Source: Podochytrium sp. JEL0797 (Eukaryota; Chytridiomycota; Chytridiomycetes; Chytridiales; Chytriomycetaceae). From it: a stretch of 64,000 nt of DNA. The DNA lies in the NCBI GenBank assembly GCA_027596195.1, contig JADGJG010000014.1, forward strand, positions 39,092 through 103,091. The letters run 5' to 3'. Shown here piece after piece: positions 32,225 through 41,713 of the stretch (within the stretch, counting starts at the first letter, position 1; each line of letters starts with the position of its first letter). The translations under genes and the position numbers were made by a program. Below the pieces are notes generated by a model that did not search any database, was not told where the DNA came from, and worked only from the letters and a program-made list of their open reading frames with translations.

Positions 32225-32583
32225 GTTGTATATGGGGGTTTGTTTTTGGACGTGATAGAAAGCCATCCCGCTTTATATTGCGTTTTTGCGCTCCATGAGA
32301 TTTGCTTCCGTTTTCTCATTTTCTCTTCATTTGCAAATGGTATGAAAACGGGGAATAATCAGATTTTCGTGATCAAGTTGAGTTTTTTTGGGCTTGCAAA
32401 TTAAAATCTCGAGACGAATTCATTTCCCGCTGACCGGATCCGCTGCCTCATAATTCGCAAAGGGTATCTGCAAGCACCCCCCATGATTCATGAGCACCCT
32501 GGTCGAACCGGCGGGAAACGAGTACTCGAAAACGAAAACGTGCCCGAGAGGCACCCCCCCTTTCGCATTCTTTCCGCAAACCA
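32225..32583. other. Divergent promoter region
   Basis: Lies between the Met-rich gene and the LEA-2-like gene. It carries TATAAAG at 32271-32277 for the left gene. The right half includes in-frame sequence of the downstream gene without a supported start. Confidence 0.4.
32271..32277 (-). promoter_or_regulatory. TATA box of the Met-rich secreted protein gene
   Basis: TATAAAG on the minus strand, 46 bp before the ATG at 32224; it supports that start over an in-frame one at 32266, which lies too close to the box. Confidence 0.6.
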
Positions 32584-33153
32584 ATGGGCAGCCTCCGAAA
32601 GTCATCGCCGTTCGTCCGATGCCTTGCTGGATCCATTCTGGCTGCCATCCTCATCTTCCTCACGTGCTTCTTTCTGATCCCGCGGGACCCAAGCATCACT
32701 TTGGACTCCATTTCTCTCGCCTCCAACAGCACCGGGGGCGTGATTCAAATAACGTCTCTGACGGGCATCTCGGCGAAAATGGTTCTCGGCTTGACCATCG
32801 AAAACAACTGCTACTTTGCCGTCACGGTCAACTCCCTGGCTTTCAACGCAACAAATACAAAGTATGATAACGGCCACACTCCCTTCGCGTCTGGAAACAA
32901 TGTCACGTCTTTCACCATCAACGCAAGGTCGAATATCCGAATCTCGTATCCATTTGCCTTACAATACGACGCGGGAAAGGACACTGGGTTTCAGTTTCTG
33001 TCTTACGTCGGGACACGCTGTGCAGCATCCGCGTTTCTGGGATTGGAAGGGCAGGGAATCACGGCTGACGTCGTGGTGGACACACAGTACAACGCGCTCG
33101 CGATTGCGAAGGGGTGGATTGTGCGTTCCATGTCTGCGAGTGTGACGTGTTAA
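32584..33153 (+). CDS. Single-pass membrane protein with LEA-2-like beta-sandwich ectodomain
   Basis: Intronless, 189 residues. A signal-anchor helix (AGSILAAILIFLTCFFLI) follows a short basic start. The rest resembles the LEA-2 fold: a DSISL strand, GLTIENNCYFAVTVNSLAFN (the non-polar asymmetric strand pattern of this family), SFTINARSNIRISYPFALQY, and a closing strand ITADVVVD. LEA-2 proteins are stress or lipid-associated membrane proteins in plants and fungi; this one would face the lumen or exterior. The assignment rests on strand pattern only. Confidence 0.5.
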   Translation: MGSLRKSSPFVRCLAGSILAAILIFLTCFFLIPRDPSITLDSISLASNSTGGVIQITSLTGISAKMVLGLTIENNCYFAVTVNSLAFNATNTKYDNGHTPFASGNNVTSFTINARSNIRISYPFALQYDAGKDTGFQFLSYVGTRCAASAFLGLEGQGITADVVVDTQYNALAIAKGWIVRSMSASVTC

Positions 33154-33286
33154 ATGTGTATAAAAGAAATTCTGAAATTAGGACGCGTGAAAACAAAAGG
33201 TGATTGAAGAAGAAAATGGGCGAAACAAATCTTTTTCAACCAACTAGAAAAAAAGAAGGAAGAAATAAAGCCAGCCACAATTTTGA

Positions 33287-34195
33287 CTAGAAAAGAACAA
33301 CAAGGGAAGCGAGAAAAGTCGCGAAACTCATGGCGCAACCAGCGGTGGCATCGCCCATGAGAAGGTTAATGCTGGAGGTGGAGCTTGGAGGAGCCGCAGT
33401 TTCTGGACCGGAACCATAAGCAACAGAAGTGCTACCGACTGCAGACGGACACAAGCTGTCTGGAGCGAAGCAGATACCGCCAGTGGCTTGAGCACCCTCG
33501 TACAAAATGGAAATAGGGTCTTGGCCAGGGTTGAGCGTCATTGAACAGTGGATACCAGGCTTGCCACATGAGCCAGCGGCACAAGTGAAAGTTTGGGCAA
33601 CAGTGGAATTCCCAGCGGCAACGGAAACAGGCGTCTCGCCTCCACAAGTGTAAATGACTTCAGAAACGACCAAAGCGGCCTGCTCATATCTTTCTCCGTT
33701 CGAGACAACGACTTGGACTTGCATGTCGAGGGCGTCCAGAGCATAGAAGGTGCCGGCATTCTCGAAAGGAACCGTCTCCGAGTCAAAAGTGTTGACCCAC
33801 GGGCCAGCATTGATTTGGCATGGGAACTGAGACGTCTTGCAGAAAGTGGAAGGCACCTCAGAGGTGTACGAAGAAGCCGAAGGAGTGGTAGTTGGTGCAA
33901 TAGGGAGAGAATTGGATGCGCCAATGATCACAGCAGCAGTGCCAGTTGGGGCAATGACAGCGGTCCCTTGAGCGATTCCGCTTTCAGTCGGAGCGGCAAA
34001 AGAGGCACTCGCGGTAGCCATATCATCTGAAGCGGCAGTGACCTTGGATTTCCCGCCTTTCACGGCGATTGAAGCCTCGAAAGTATTGGTGGTCGCCCGA
34101 CCGGCGGCACCAGAAGTATGCTCAGATGGAACGGGCACTACCGAACCAGCAACGGCAGAAACGGTAGGAACGAAGGAAATACCGCTCTGGGACAT
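33287..34195 (-). CDS. Ser/Thr/Ala-rich surface protein carrying the same domain at its C-terminal side (S3), probable GPI anchor
   Basis: Intronless from the ATG at 34195, 302 residues. The upstream in-frame sequence has no ATG, so the true 5' end may include another exon; no signal peptide is visible. The N-terminal 135 residues are Ser/Thr/Ala/Val-rich. The domain shared with S1 and S2 follows (FENAGTFYALDALDMQVQVV ... ILYEGAQATGGICF), here placed after the stalk rather than before it. The C-terminus is hydrophobic (MSFATFLASLVVLF). Cys positions within the domain resemble those of S1 and S2. Confidence 0.6.
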   Translation of the reverse strand: MSQSGISFVPTVSAVAGSVVPVPSEHTSGAAGRATTNTFEASIAVKGGKSKVTAASDDMATASASFAAPTESGIAQGTAVIAPTGTAAVIIGASNSLPIAPTTTPSASSYTSEVPSTFCKTSQFPCQINAGPWVNTFDSETVPFENAGTFYALDALDMQVQVVVSNGERYEQAALVVSEVIYTCGGETPVSVAAGNSTVAQTFTCAAGSCGKPGIHCSMTLNPGQDPISILYEGAQATGGICFAPDSLCPSAVGSTSVAYGSGPETAAPPSSTSSINLLMGDATAGCAMSFATFLASLVVLF

Positions 34196-34842
34196 GACGG
34201 CGCTTGGGGAGAAGACAATAGCAGTCGGCTGTTTTTGTTGAGAGTCGACAGGACTTGTGTTTTTTCGTCTCGACTCTTTTTGGCAAACTTCGCCACATGA
34301 ATAAAACTTAGACAATTTTCTCCTCAAAACACCAACACCTCGCGAAATCTAATCCAACTAGATTTCGCTCGACTCCAAAGCTTCAGTACACAGCAGCTAA
34401 CCTCGCAACAGATTAAGAGTCTACCTGCGCTTCTTGCCAGCAGCTCGGCTCAGCAATATCGAACAGTTTTTGAGTCCCTGAACTTTTGGCACTCAAAAAG
34501 CCGCAAAACCATCCGAATCTTCACGCTCAAACTAGCGCTCTTCTACTTTCTACCATCTCTGCTACATCTTCCATCGGAAACTCCTAGCCAAAACCTCCTA
34601 CAACTACTACTGCGCGCACTCGTATCATAGTCGTTTTTTCTGCCGGACGCCACCCAGAAGTCATTCATTCATTCGTTTGACATCACACGACACAAACTCT
34701 CCCCAGCCCCTTCTGTACCCTTACCACCCGTCCCTGCCGTTCGATCGGACTTTATTCCTTGCACTGGGTGCAAAAGCTATCAACCTTAAGTGAAAAAGTC
34801 CTATCGTTCCCTTTTCATCTGTGTCACTTGACGTCCCCAAAA
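34196..34842. other. Flank between S3 and the copia-type element, possible 5' leader or LTR
   Basis: About 650 bp with no gene. It should include the S3 promoter (left) and the 5' untranslated or LTR part of the element (right). No direct repeat of this segment is seen at the 3' end of the element, so an LTR cannot be delimited, and no primer-binding site was recognised. Confidence 0.35.
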
Positions 34843-36342
34843 ATGGACAATAACCAACCCTCTTCCAGCTCGGACAAAGTCAGTTTCGAGTTGTCGACTA
34901 CCACAATTCAAGATTTCCCTACGTGGTCCAACGAATTATTCGCTGTTCTCGCCATCAAATCCCTCGATCATTGCCTCGACATCGAATTCATCGCCAATGC
35001 CCACCCAGCTCTTGACGACGACGTTTTGAACGAATTTCAGGGCAACGATCCTAAGTGGCGCAACCACCTCGCCCAGGTGGACGATGATTGGTACAGTCAC
35101 GTGCCTGTTCCTCGCATGGTCAACGGACGCTTCCCTGCCGTCGCAACATTCCCCGGAACGCGTTCTCAGAATCGATCGTGCATTCAGTACATCAAAGGAA
35201 GCATCAGCGACACATACAAGAAGTTGATTTCCAACGATGTTACCATGGCCCGCGTTGTTTATCTCATGCTCCAACAGCAGTACGTTACAGCTCGCAGCCG
35301 CCCTGAACACGCTACGAAGATCCTCGGCTACTGGTCCCTCCTCAAACAATCACCCAACGAATCGATCGACAGCTTCTTCACGCGCTCTCTTCAACTTTAC
35401 AAGACGATGGAGGACTCGCCGAACGAACCCCAATACAATCCTTGGAAGGAATTCTCCCTCACCAAAGACCACATTCTCCGTGCTCTGAACCACGCTTTCG
35501 CAGCAAACAAACCAAACCTCTTGAAGGAGCCCGGAATCACGGATATGGCTTCCCTCCAACGCCTTTTGATCACCACAGCCGAACAACTCGATTACAAAGG
35601 AACGGAGACGGTTGACGGTGACATTGTTTTGTTTACCCAGTACCGTGGGAAACCATTCCGCGGTGGTCGTGGTGGACGTGGTTTTCGTGGACGTGGTGGA
35701 CGCGGCAATTCTGATCGCGGTCGTGGTGGATTTGGAAACCAAGGTGGAAACGGTGGATTGAATCCGCGTGGAGGATTTGGACGCGGAAACGATCGCGGTG
35801 GATATCGCGGTGGATTTGGACGCGGTAGTTTTGGACGCGGAGGATTCGGACGCGGAGGATTCGGACGCGGTGCTCCCAACGCTAACAACTTTAACCAACA
35901 AGGGAACTTTACGAACGCACCACGCTCTCCTCTCGAGGCCGCTACCGGTCCTCCTCCCTCTGAATGTCGTATTTGCGGTCGCGGACACTGGAGTGTACAC
36001 TGCTATGACGACCCAAATTATATGGCCAACGCGTACGCATTCACGCCCTCCCCAGATCGTCTTATCCCTTGGTATCAGCTTCGCCGTGATCTACGCGCCC
36101 TTCCGTACTTCCAACAGCTCTACTATTGGTCCGCGAACGCGCAGCAAAGTCAACAGCAACAGCAACCCAACGGTTATCCCCAACAGTTCATCCCTCCCGC
36201 TGCAAAACGTCCTCGTCTCAATGCCCCACCTGGAAACCAGTCGCTTGCCATCGCTGCCCAGGCACACGCACCTGAGGATGCTAACGACCAAGGTCAAGCC
36301 CCGAACGAGGCGGCGGATTTTCGCCCAGGCGCGCCACAGTAG
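34843..36342 (+). CDS. Retroelement Gag with RGG-type region and zinc knuckle
   Basis: 499 residues from the ATG at 34843. The N-terminal 260 residues have the UBN2/copia Gag pattern (FPTWSNELFAVL ... YIKGSISDTYKKL ... LGYWSLLKQSPNESIDSFF). A Gly/Arg-rich stretch (about residues 270-345, RGG and FGRG repeats) and a zinc knuckle CRICGRGHWSVHC follow. The knuckle spacing is one residue shorter than the usual CX2CX4HX4C. Gag forms the particle and binds element RNA. The tail is Gln- and Pro-rich. Confidence 0.8.
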   Translation: MDNNQPSSSSDKVSFELSTTTIQDFPTWSNELFAVLAIKSLDHCLDIEFIANAHPALDDDVLNEFQGNDPKWRNHLAQVDDDWYSHVPVPRMVNGRFPAVATFPGTRSQNRSCIQYIKGSISDTYKKLISNDVTMARVVYLMLQQQYVTARSRPEHATKILGYWSLLKQSPNESIDSFFTRSLQLYKTMEDSPNEPQYNPWKEFSLTKDHILRALNHAFAANKPNLLKEPGITDMASLQRLLITTAEQLDYKGTETVDGDIVLFTQYRGKPFRGGRGGRGFRGRGGRGNSDRGRGGFGNQGGNGGLNPRGGFGRGNDRGGYRGGFGRGSFGRGGFGRGGFGRGAPNANNFNQQGNFTNAPRSPLEAATGPPPSECRICGRGHWSVHCYDDPNYMANAYAFTPSPDRLIPWYQLRRDLRALPYFQQLYYWSANAQQSQQQQQPNGYPQQFIPPAAKRPRLNAPPGNQSLAIAAQAHAPEDANDQGQAPNEAADFRPGAPQ

Positions 36343-38294
36343 GCGCGCATGACCAACAGCAACCTTTAGCAGCGTCTTCTTCTTCTTCTTCTTCTTCTAC
36401 TTCTTCTTCTACGTTCTCGATCCCAGTTACGGCAGCAACCCTCGCCGAAATCAACGAAAAATCGTCTTCAGCAAAAGTGACGGAGCACAGTCATGTCGAG
36501 TCATCGCATTCAAACCTTCCAATTTATCGCGAGCCCCAGTTGACGCAAGACCAGATCCTGTTCTGTTTCAACACGGTACTCCAAACAGTCCACTGTGGGG
36601 GATCTGGGGAAGTTGTTACTCCCCAGGAAGTTGTAGATCCCCCCCAGAATGATGAGTACCTTCTCCGTGCTTGCTTTAACTTGAAACTCGCTCAGTCACC
36701 ACAAAATTATCCAGCTCCTCGTTACCTCTTCTCCGAAGCACACGTCAAATGGCCATTCGTTCTCGATCGTGGTTGTACGCGTACCTGCTTCAAAACTCGC
36801 GAATTCTTCGTCACCTTCGAACTCAAAAACACGCCCATCCATTCGGCCGACGCGAAGAGCAAACCACTTGTATCCCTCGGTTCTGGAACCGCTGTCATTC
36901 TCCTCACTACCGGCTTCCCTGTCATCTTTTACAACGCGTTATACGTTCCAGATCTCGTCACCCACCTCATTTCCGACAACGATCTCGAGAAGCAAGGACT
37001 TCATTTCGCGTCGATACACGGTGAACCTGGCTACATCTTGCGATCCGGTTCCGACATCATTGGTCCCCACGAGCCGATTTGTCGCACTGTCAAACATCAC
37101 GGCTTGCATTTCCTCCCTGTCGCAAACCAGCCGTCCCCGTCAGTTCTCTCGCGCCAATTCACCTCCGTACTGTCGGCGGCTTGGAACAATATGCGCCTGC
37201 GTGACTTGTCGAAGCACCAGCTGGAACGCGCAATTCGGCAGAAGATTGCTGATTTGCAGGATTTTAACGTTCTTCATCGCACTTTCGCTCACGCGTCCCT
37301 CGAATCTCTCAAACATATGCAGGAGCACACCACTACCCTCGATTGGCAACCCGTTCGGTTTCCAACGAAACGCAAAGACGCACCGCCTTGCGACACCTGC
37401 CTCAAAAATCGCAACAAAGCTCCATACGCATCTACTACTCGTCGCGCCCATCTTCCTGGCCAACACCTCTTCCTTGACCTCGTCGAATACTCGCCGATGC
37501 ATCTCGGTCACACCAAGTGGTACCTCGTTTGCTACGACTTTGGTTCCGCCTACGCCATGGGTTCCTTGATCCAACACAAAGACCTCGCCCTCGTTGAAGC
37601 CATCCGTTGCATCGAACGCATTGAAACGGTCTACTCGGTCAAACCTCTGGCCGTGACGTACGATGAGGGTGAACTCAGTTCGCACGCGTTTCGGAATTAT
37701 TTGGCGTCGAAGGGAATCGATTTCCAGCCTAGTTTGCCTGGAGAATCGCAAATGAACGCGCCGGCTGAGAGGTTTATTCAAACGTTGACGAGGAAGATTC
37801 GCGTTATGTTGTCTGATTCGAGGGCGCCGCTGGAATATTGGGGATTCGCAGCAAACCATGCACTGACTGTTCTCGCGCACACCCCGCGCTTGTCCAAGGG
37901 AATCAACAGCCCTCTGGAGTCGCTCACGGGATTGCGACCGTCCATTCGCCATTTACACCCTTTTGGCGTCGCCGCGTACTGCACTAACTCCAAAACGCAG
38001 CGACGTGCAAACAAACTCGCTCCTACGGCACGCGAGGCGATCTACATCGGCACCAACACGCCATCTGTTGGTCTCTTCATCGACAAACTCTCCGGAAAAC
38101 AATTCGAGCATCGCCTTGCCGACTGCAAATTCAACGACAACTACTATCCTTCGTGGCCGCAACTGTTACTGTCGCGGGTTTCCCCGCCTGCGGACTACGA
38201 CGCGTTCTCGTCTTCACATCCTACACCCATCAACACGATGGTCGCGGACAAAGCTATCAACGAACACCTCGATCGCATGCAGCAATTCTCGTAG
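36282..38294 (+). CDS. Retroelement Pol fragment: degenerate protease and integrase
   Basis: This frame opens at 36282, overlaps the end of gag by 61 bp in the -1 frame, and has no ATG near its start, so a Gag-Pol frameshift is the likely mode of expression. The protease region reads FVLDRGCTRTCF where copia proteases have D-S/T-G, so the catalytic triplet is altered. A pre-integrase finger (HRTFAHAS ... CDTCLKNRNK) and an integrase core follow with candidate acidic residues in FLDLVEYSP, VTYDEGELSS and NAPAERFIQTL (D, D, E). The frame ends at the breakpoint with LDRMQQFS. No RT or RNase H. Confidence 0.75.
36374..36412 (+). repeat. TCT/TTC trinucleotide microsatellite
   Basis: A run of CTT/TCT units just after the gag stop, coding Ser-rich sequence in the pol frame. 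Its length is a multiple of three within that frame. Confidence 0.7.
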
Positions 38295-39082
38295 TTTCCA
38301 CCAACCTCTCCTCCAACACTGCAACTCTCCGTGCGAGCAAATCGTCCTTCATGCGGAACAAGTCCGCCTCTTTCTTCAACACCGCCACCCGCTTCATGAG
38401 TTCCGATTTCTCAGTCTCCAGCTCCTTCATACTCTTTTCGAGGCTTTCAATTAGCGCATTCTTGCGAGCGCGTCCCCTTCTAGCCGTCTAAAATGTTCAA
38501 ATTGATTAATAATCGTACGAACCGGGGCATATGTGACGAGCCCCCCTCTATTAGATATCCATTTCTCACCTCAATGTTCCGCCTGCGCTTCTCAGCAGCC
38601 ACCGAATCGAACGAATCTTGTATGTCGCTCGACAGTCTTCGTTTCAGCGTCTTTCTCTGCCGACCCTCGCCGCTGCTTTCGCTCCGCCGATACTCATCTC
38701 TTTCACCACACTCCATCACCCGCGTCGCCTGAGACACACCATGATCCAACACACTGACGACCTCAGCTACAGGACTCAAAGTCGGACTCCCCACCAAGCC
38801 CACCAAACACGTGCCATTACCATCCTCAAGCCCCTCAAAAAACCCCAAATCCCCGGACCCCTGCATCCACGACATCCATGACAACTCGGCGCCAGGGTCC
38901 ATCGTGAGGGCAATCGGGGAAGTCTAGCAGTCCGATTCGAAGCAGAGAAACGGCGCAAGAGTTGAATAGGTGTCGTCATTGGCGGGGAGGTTCGGGACCC
39001 AGTTGATGGAGGTGGCAGCATCAGGACCGAGGAGGTCTTCGGCCGTTTGCCCGATTTGGTGGGTGGCAGCGGGGTAGATCAT
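38257..39082 (-). pseudogene. GCN4-type bZIP gene (bZIP1), nonsense codon and 3' end replaced by retroelement sequence
   Basis: Exon 1 is 38570-39082 and exon 2 is 38257-38487, aligning throughout with the intact copy at 40.0 kb. The codon at 38924-38926 is TAG where the intact copy has CAG (Gln), after FLCFESDC. The basic region EKRRRNIE splices to TARRGRARKN, followed by a leucine-zipper-like helix. The last codons are not homologous: after EERLVET the frame continues TRIAACDRGVR into retroelement DNA, whereas the intact copy ends RVLLVQG. Initiation at the Met after the stop (38902) could still give a shorter bZIP protein, so expression is not excluded. Confidence 0.75.
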
Positions 39083-39978
39083 TCCAGTGGCAGTGTTTCA
39101 ACGAGAAAGGGAGGGTGCTTCGATATCTCCTTGGCGTCGAGCAGAGACGGGAAAAAATATCGCGGAAAAAATCGTGTGTGGATCCATCGAGTGATTTCGA
39201 AAATTAATGGACTTTTTTTAGCGTTTGTGGACAGAGGTTGCTTATTCTCAGATCAATGACTACATTTTTTGGGCAAGCATTACCGAATTCTTTGATTGTC
39301 ATGGTAGGGAAGGACAGCCTCATTGATCAACTTGAATGACGAAAGGGAAGCTGTCCAAGGAAATCACAGAGCTTATGCGAAACAGTATTTCGATTTGGGG
39401 CTTGTGCGGCTTGTGCTTTGGAATGAATTACGAACCCTGAATTTGCACATGTTTTCATCTCAACAAACTCAACACTGGATGGATAAAACGGAGATACGCC
39501 CTTTCGTAACAATCAGAGAAAAGAGAAGGCAAATCCAATCACCCGTTACGTAGGCACGCTTATCACAAAAGTGCCTCACCGTCTCCCTCACCCTCACCTC
39601 CAACAACAAACCTTGAGCGTCCATTCGCTTTCCGCTCGTCGAGCTAGGATTTCTCCGACTCCTCTTAACCCACCCGTTTCCAAACTATTGATCTTGACAC
39701 AAGAGGACCACTGAAATTCGAGTCCGAGATCCGAGGCTCCGATTGATAGAAAGAGTTCAGGTCTATGAAAGTGGTTTTCAACGGATTTTTGACGAATTTT
39801 TGAAAAAATTTGCGCGAAAAAGGTTCCAAATCCAATTCTAATCACATCCTCATGGGACGTGTCATTCCCATCAGGGCCAAACCAATTATAATATCAAATT
39901 AACTATATTTAATCCTTTTCTGAAATGTCCTGTGCACGTGCACTCTAAATTCTCACAACCTCCTTGCCACCTTTTAAT
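39083..39978. other. Intergenic region between bZIP1 and bZIP2
   Basis: About 900 bp. The left part is the former bZIP1 promoter; it shares a block of about 24 bp (TAGCGTTTGTGGACAGAGG, then KTGCTT) at about 39219 with the bZIP2 upstream region at about 40909, so the duplication included upstream DNA. No gene recognised. Confidence 0.4.
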
Positions 39979-40772
39979 TCAGCCCTGCACCAACAAAACC
40001 CGAAGCGTTTCCATCAATCTCTCCTCCAACTCCGCAACTCTCCGTTCGAGCAAATCATCCTTCATGCGGAACAAGTCCGCCTCTTTCTGCAACACCGCCA
40101 CCCGCTCCACGAGTTCCAATTTCTCAGCCTCCAGCTCCTTCGCACTCGTTTCGAGACTTTGTATCAAGGCATTTTTGCGAGCGCGTCCCCGTCTGGCCGT
40201 CTAAATGTTCAAATTGATTAGTAATCATGCGCGCATGTGCGCGGCACCACAAGCCCCCTCGATTAGATAACCCTCCTTACCTCGGTGTTCCTCCTCCGCT
40301 TCTCAGCAACCACCGAATCAAACGAATCCTGAGTGTCGCTCGAAACCCTCCGTTTCCGCGGCTTTCTGTTCCGACTCTCACCGGCGCTTTCGCCGCACTC
40401 CATCTCCAAATTCGCCTGAGACACACCATGACTCAACACACCATGATCCAACACACCTCCCGCTTCAGTCACAGGACTACAAGTCAGACTTCCCGTAAGC
40501 CCCATCAAACACGTGTCATTTCCATCCTCAATCCCCCCATAGAACCCCGAATCCCCAGCTCCCTGCATCCATGACATCCACGACAATGCAGCGACAGGGT
40601 CCATGGTCAACGCAAGCGGTGAAGTCTGACAATCCGATTCAAAACCGAGAAACGGAGGGAGACTTGAATAGGCGTCATCATTAGTGGGGAGGTCCGGGAC
40701 CCAGTTGATGGACGTGGCAGCATCAAAACCGAGAAGGTCTTCGGCTGTTTGGTGGGTGGCGGCGGCGTACAT
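39979..40772 (-). CDS. GCN4-type bZIP transcription factor (bZIP2)
   Basis: Two exons (40281-40772, 39979-40200) give 237 residues. The N-terminal two thirds are acidic and hydrophobic with SWMSWMQGAG, a likely activation region. The DNA-binding basic region EKRRRNTE-TARRGRARKN keeps the invariant Asn and Arg of GCN4/CPC1-type factors and is interrupted by the intron exactly after NTE. A heptad helix (LIQSLETSAKELEAEKLELV and on) forms the dimerising zipper. GCN4-type factors bind TGACTCA and activate amino-acid synthesis; that role is inferred from the basic region. The codon before the chosen ATG is GTG. Confidence 0.8.
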
Positions 40773-41713
40773 CACTAAAGGCGGGTTCTAAGTGGTTTTC
40801 GGTGTTGCCGCGAGCGGGAGTGATCAAAAAATTTGTGTCTCCAGAGGCTGCAAAGTGTGCCAGTGCTCAAAACCGATTTTTTTTTGATTTCCCCGAAAAA
40901 CTAGGGTTATAGCGTTTGTGGACAGAGGGTGCTTGTTTCCAGGCTCATACTGCTGCGAGAAAGTAAGTATAAACTGTGGTTCGTCGTGGGGGCTCAAGCC
41001 TTGTCCGCTGGCTTTCGCACTCGGATCGGGTGGAGTCATTAATCTCCAAAAACTGCTCATTGGGATTCCCGAGAGCATTGAACCGGTAGCGGAGAGAGAG
41101 GAATTTCTGCGGAACGCAAGTTTCGTGACGTTAAAGCGAAAAAGCCAGAGAAACCCTGATTGGAAGGACGAAATTTTTTTGATAATCCATGTCAAGCCAT
41201 TCGCCATCGCGCCGCGCTCGCTTAGAACGAAAAAAGAAAGGTAACAAACTTATTTTGAATCGTACAAAAAGGAGAGCAATATCAATCGCGCGTGGCGACA
41301 TGGCCGTCTACTACCTCAGCGTTTCTCCCAAATTGGAACCTTTGAACACGTTCTTTTTTGGAGGGAGCGGGGAGAAAAGGGAGCAACTCCAGAAGTCAGA
41401 TCCGATCTCTTTCGAAAACTCGAAGGGGCGATGGTGCGCCAACGGCACGATTTCGAAGACTAAGAAGATTCGTATTATTTGGCAAGTGCGAAGCAGCGTC
41501 CGACAGATTCCACTAAACCTGTCGAGATCGCGAGAATGACCGCGGAATATTGGACGCCATTAGCGACAAAAGATCCAGAATCTTGAGGATTCAATTCAAG
41601 TTTTCGCCACAACGCCTTTCTTTGCTTTTCAATGCAAAAAAATCAAGGGAATACGATAAACACAAAATTACAAGTTTTCACAGCGACATAGCAATATAAA
41701 CAAAGAACAAGAA
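40773..41713. other. Intergenic region between bZIP2 and bZIP3
   Basis: About 940 bp, holding the bZIP2 promoter. It includes the block near 40909 shared with the bZIP1 flank. Short open frames here have no recognisable content. Confidence 0.4.

Larger units (their letters stand above)
34843..38294 (+). mobile_element. Ty1/copia-type retroelement fragment (gag, protease, integrase), 3' truncated
   Basis: Two long open frames encode Gag and a partial Pol in copia order: protease, pre-integrase zinc finger, integrase. Reverse transcriptase and RNase H, which should follow integrase, are absent. At 38294 the sequence passes directly into DNA homologous to the 3' coding end of the bZIP gene at 40.0 kb. 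No LTR pair was found. Both frames are free of stops over 1.5 and 2.0 kb, so the loss is recent or the frames are maintained. Confidence 0.8.

Noticed and set aside
36282..36342. Canonical -1 slippery heptamer in the gag-pol overlap
   Set aside because: No in-frame X-XXY-YYZ site is present; only the overlap itself is reported.
34330..38400. LTR pair flanking the copia-type element
   Set aside because: No direct repeat longer than a few bases was found on both sides, and the right side is bZIP1 coding sequence.
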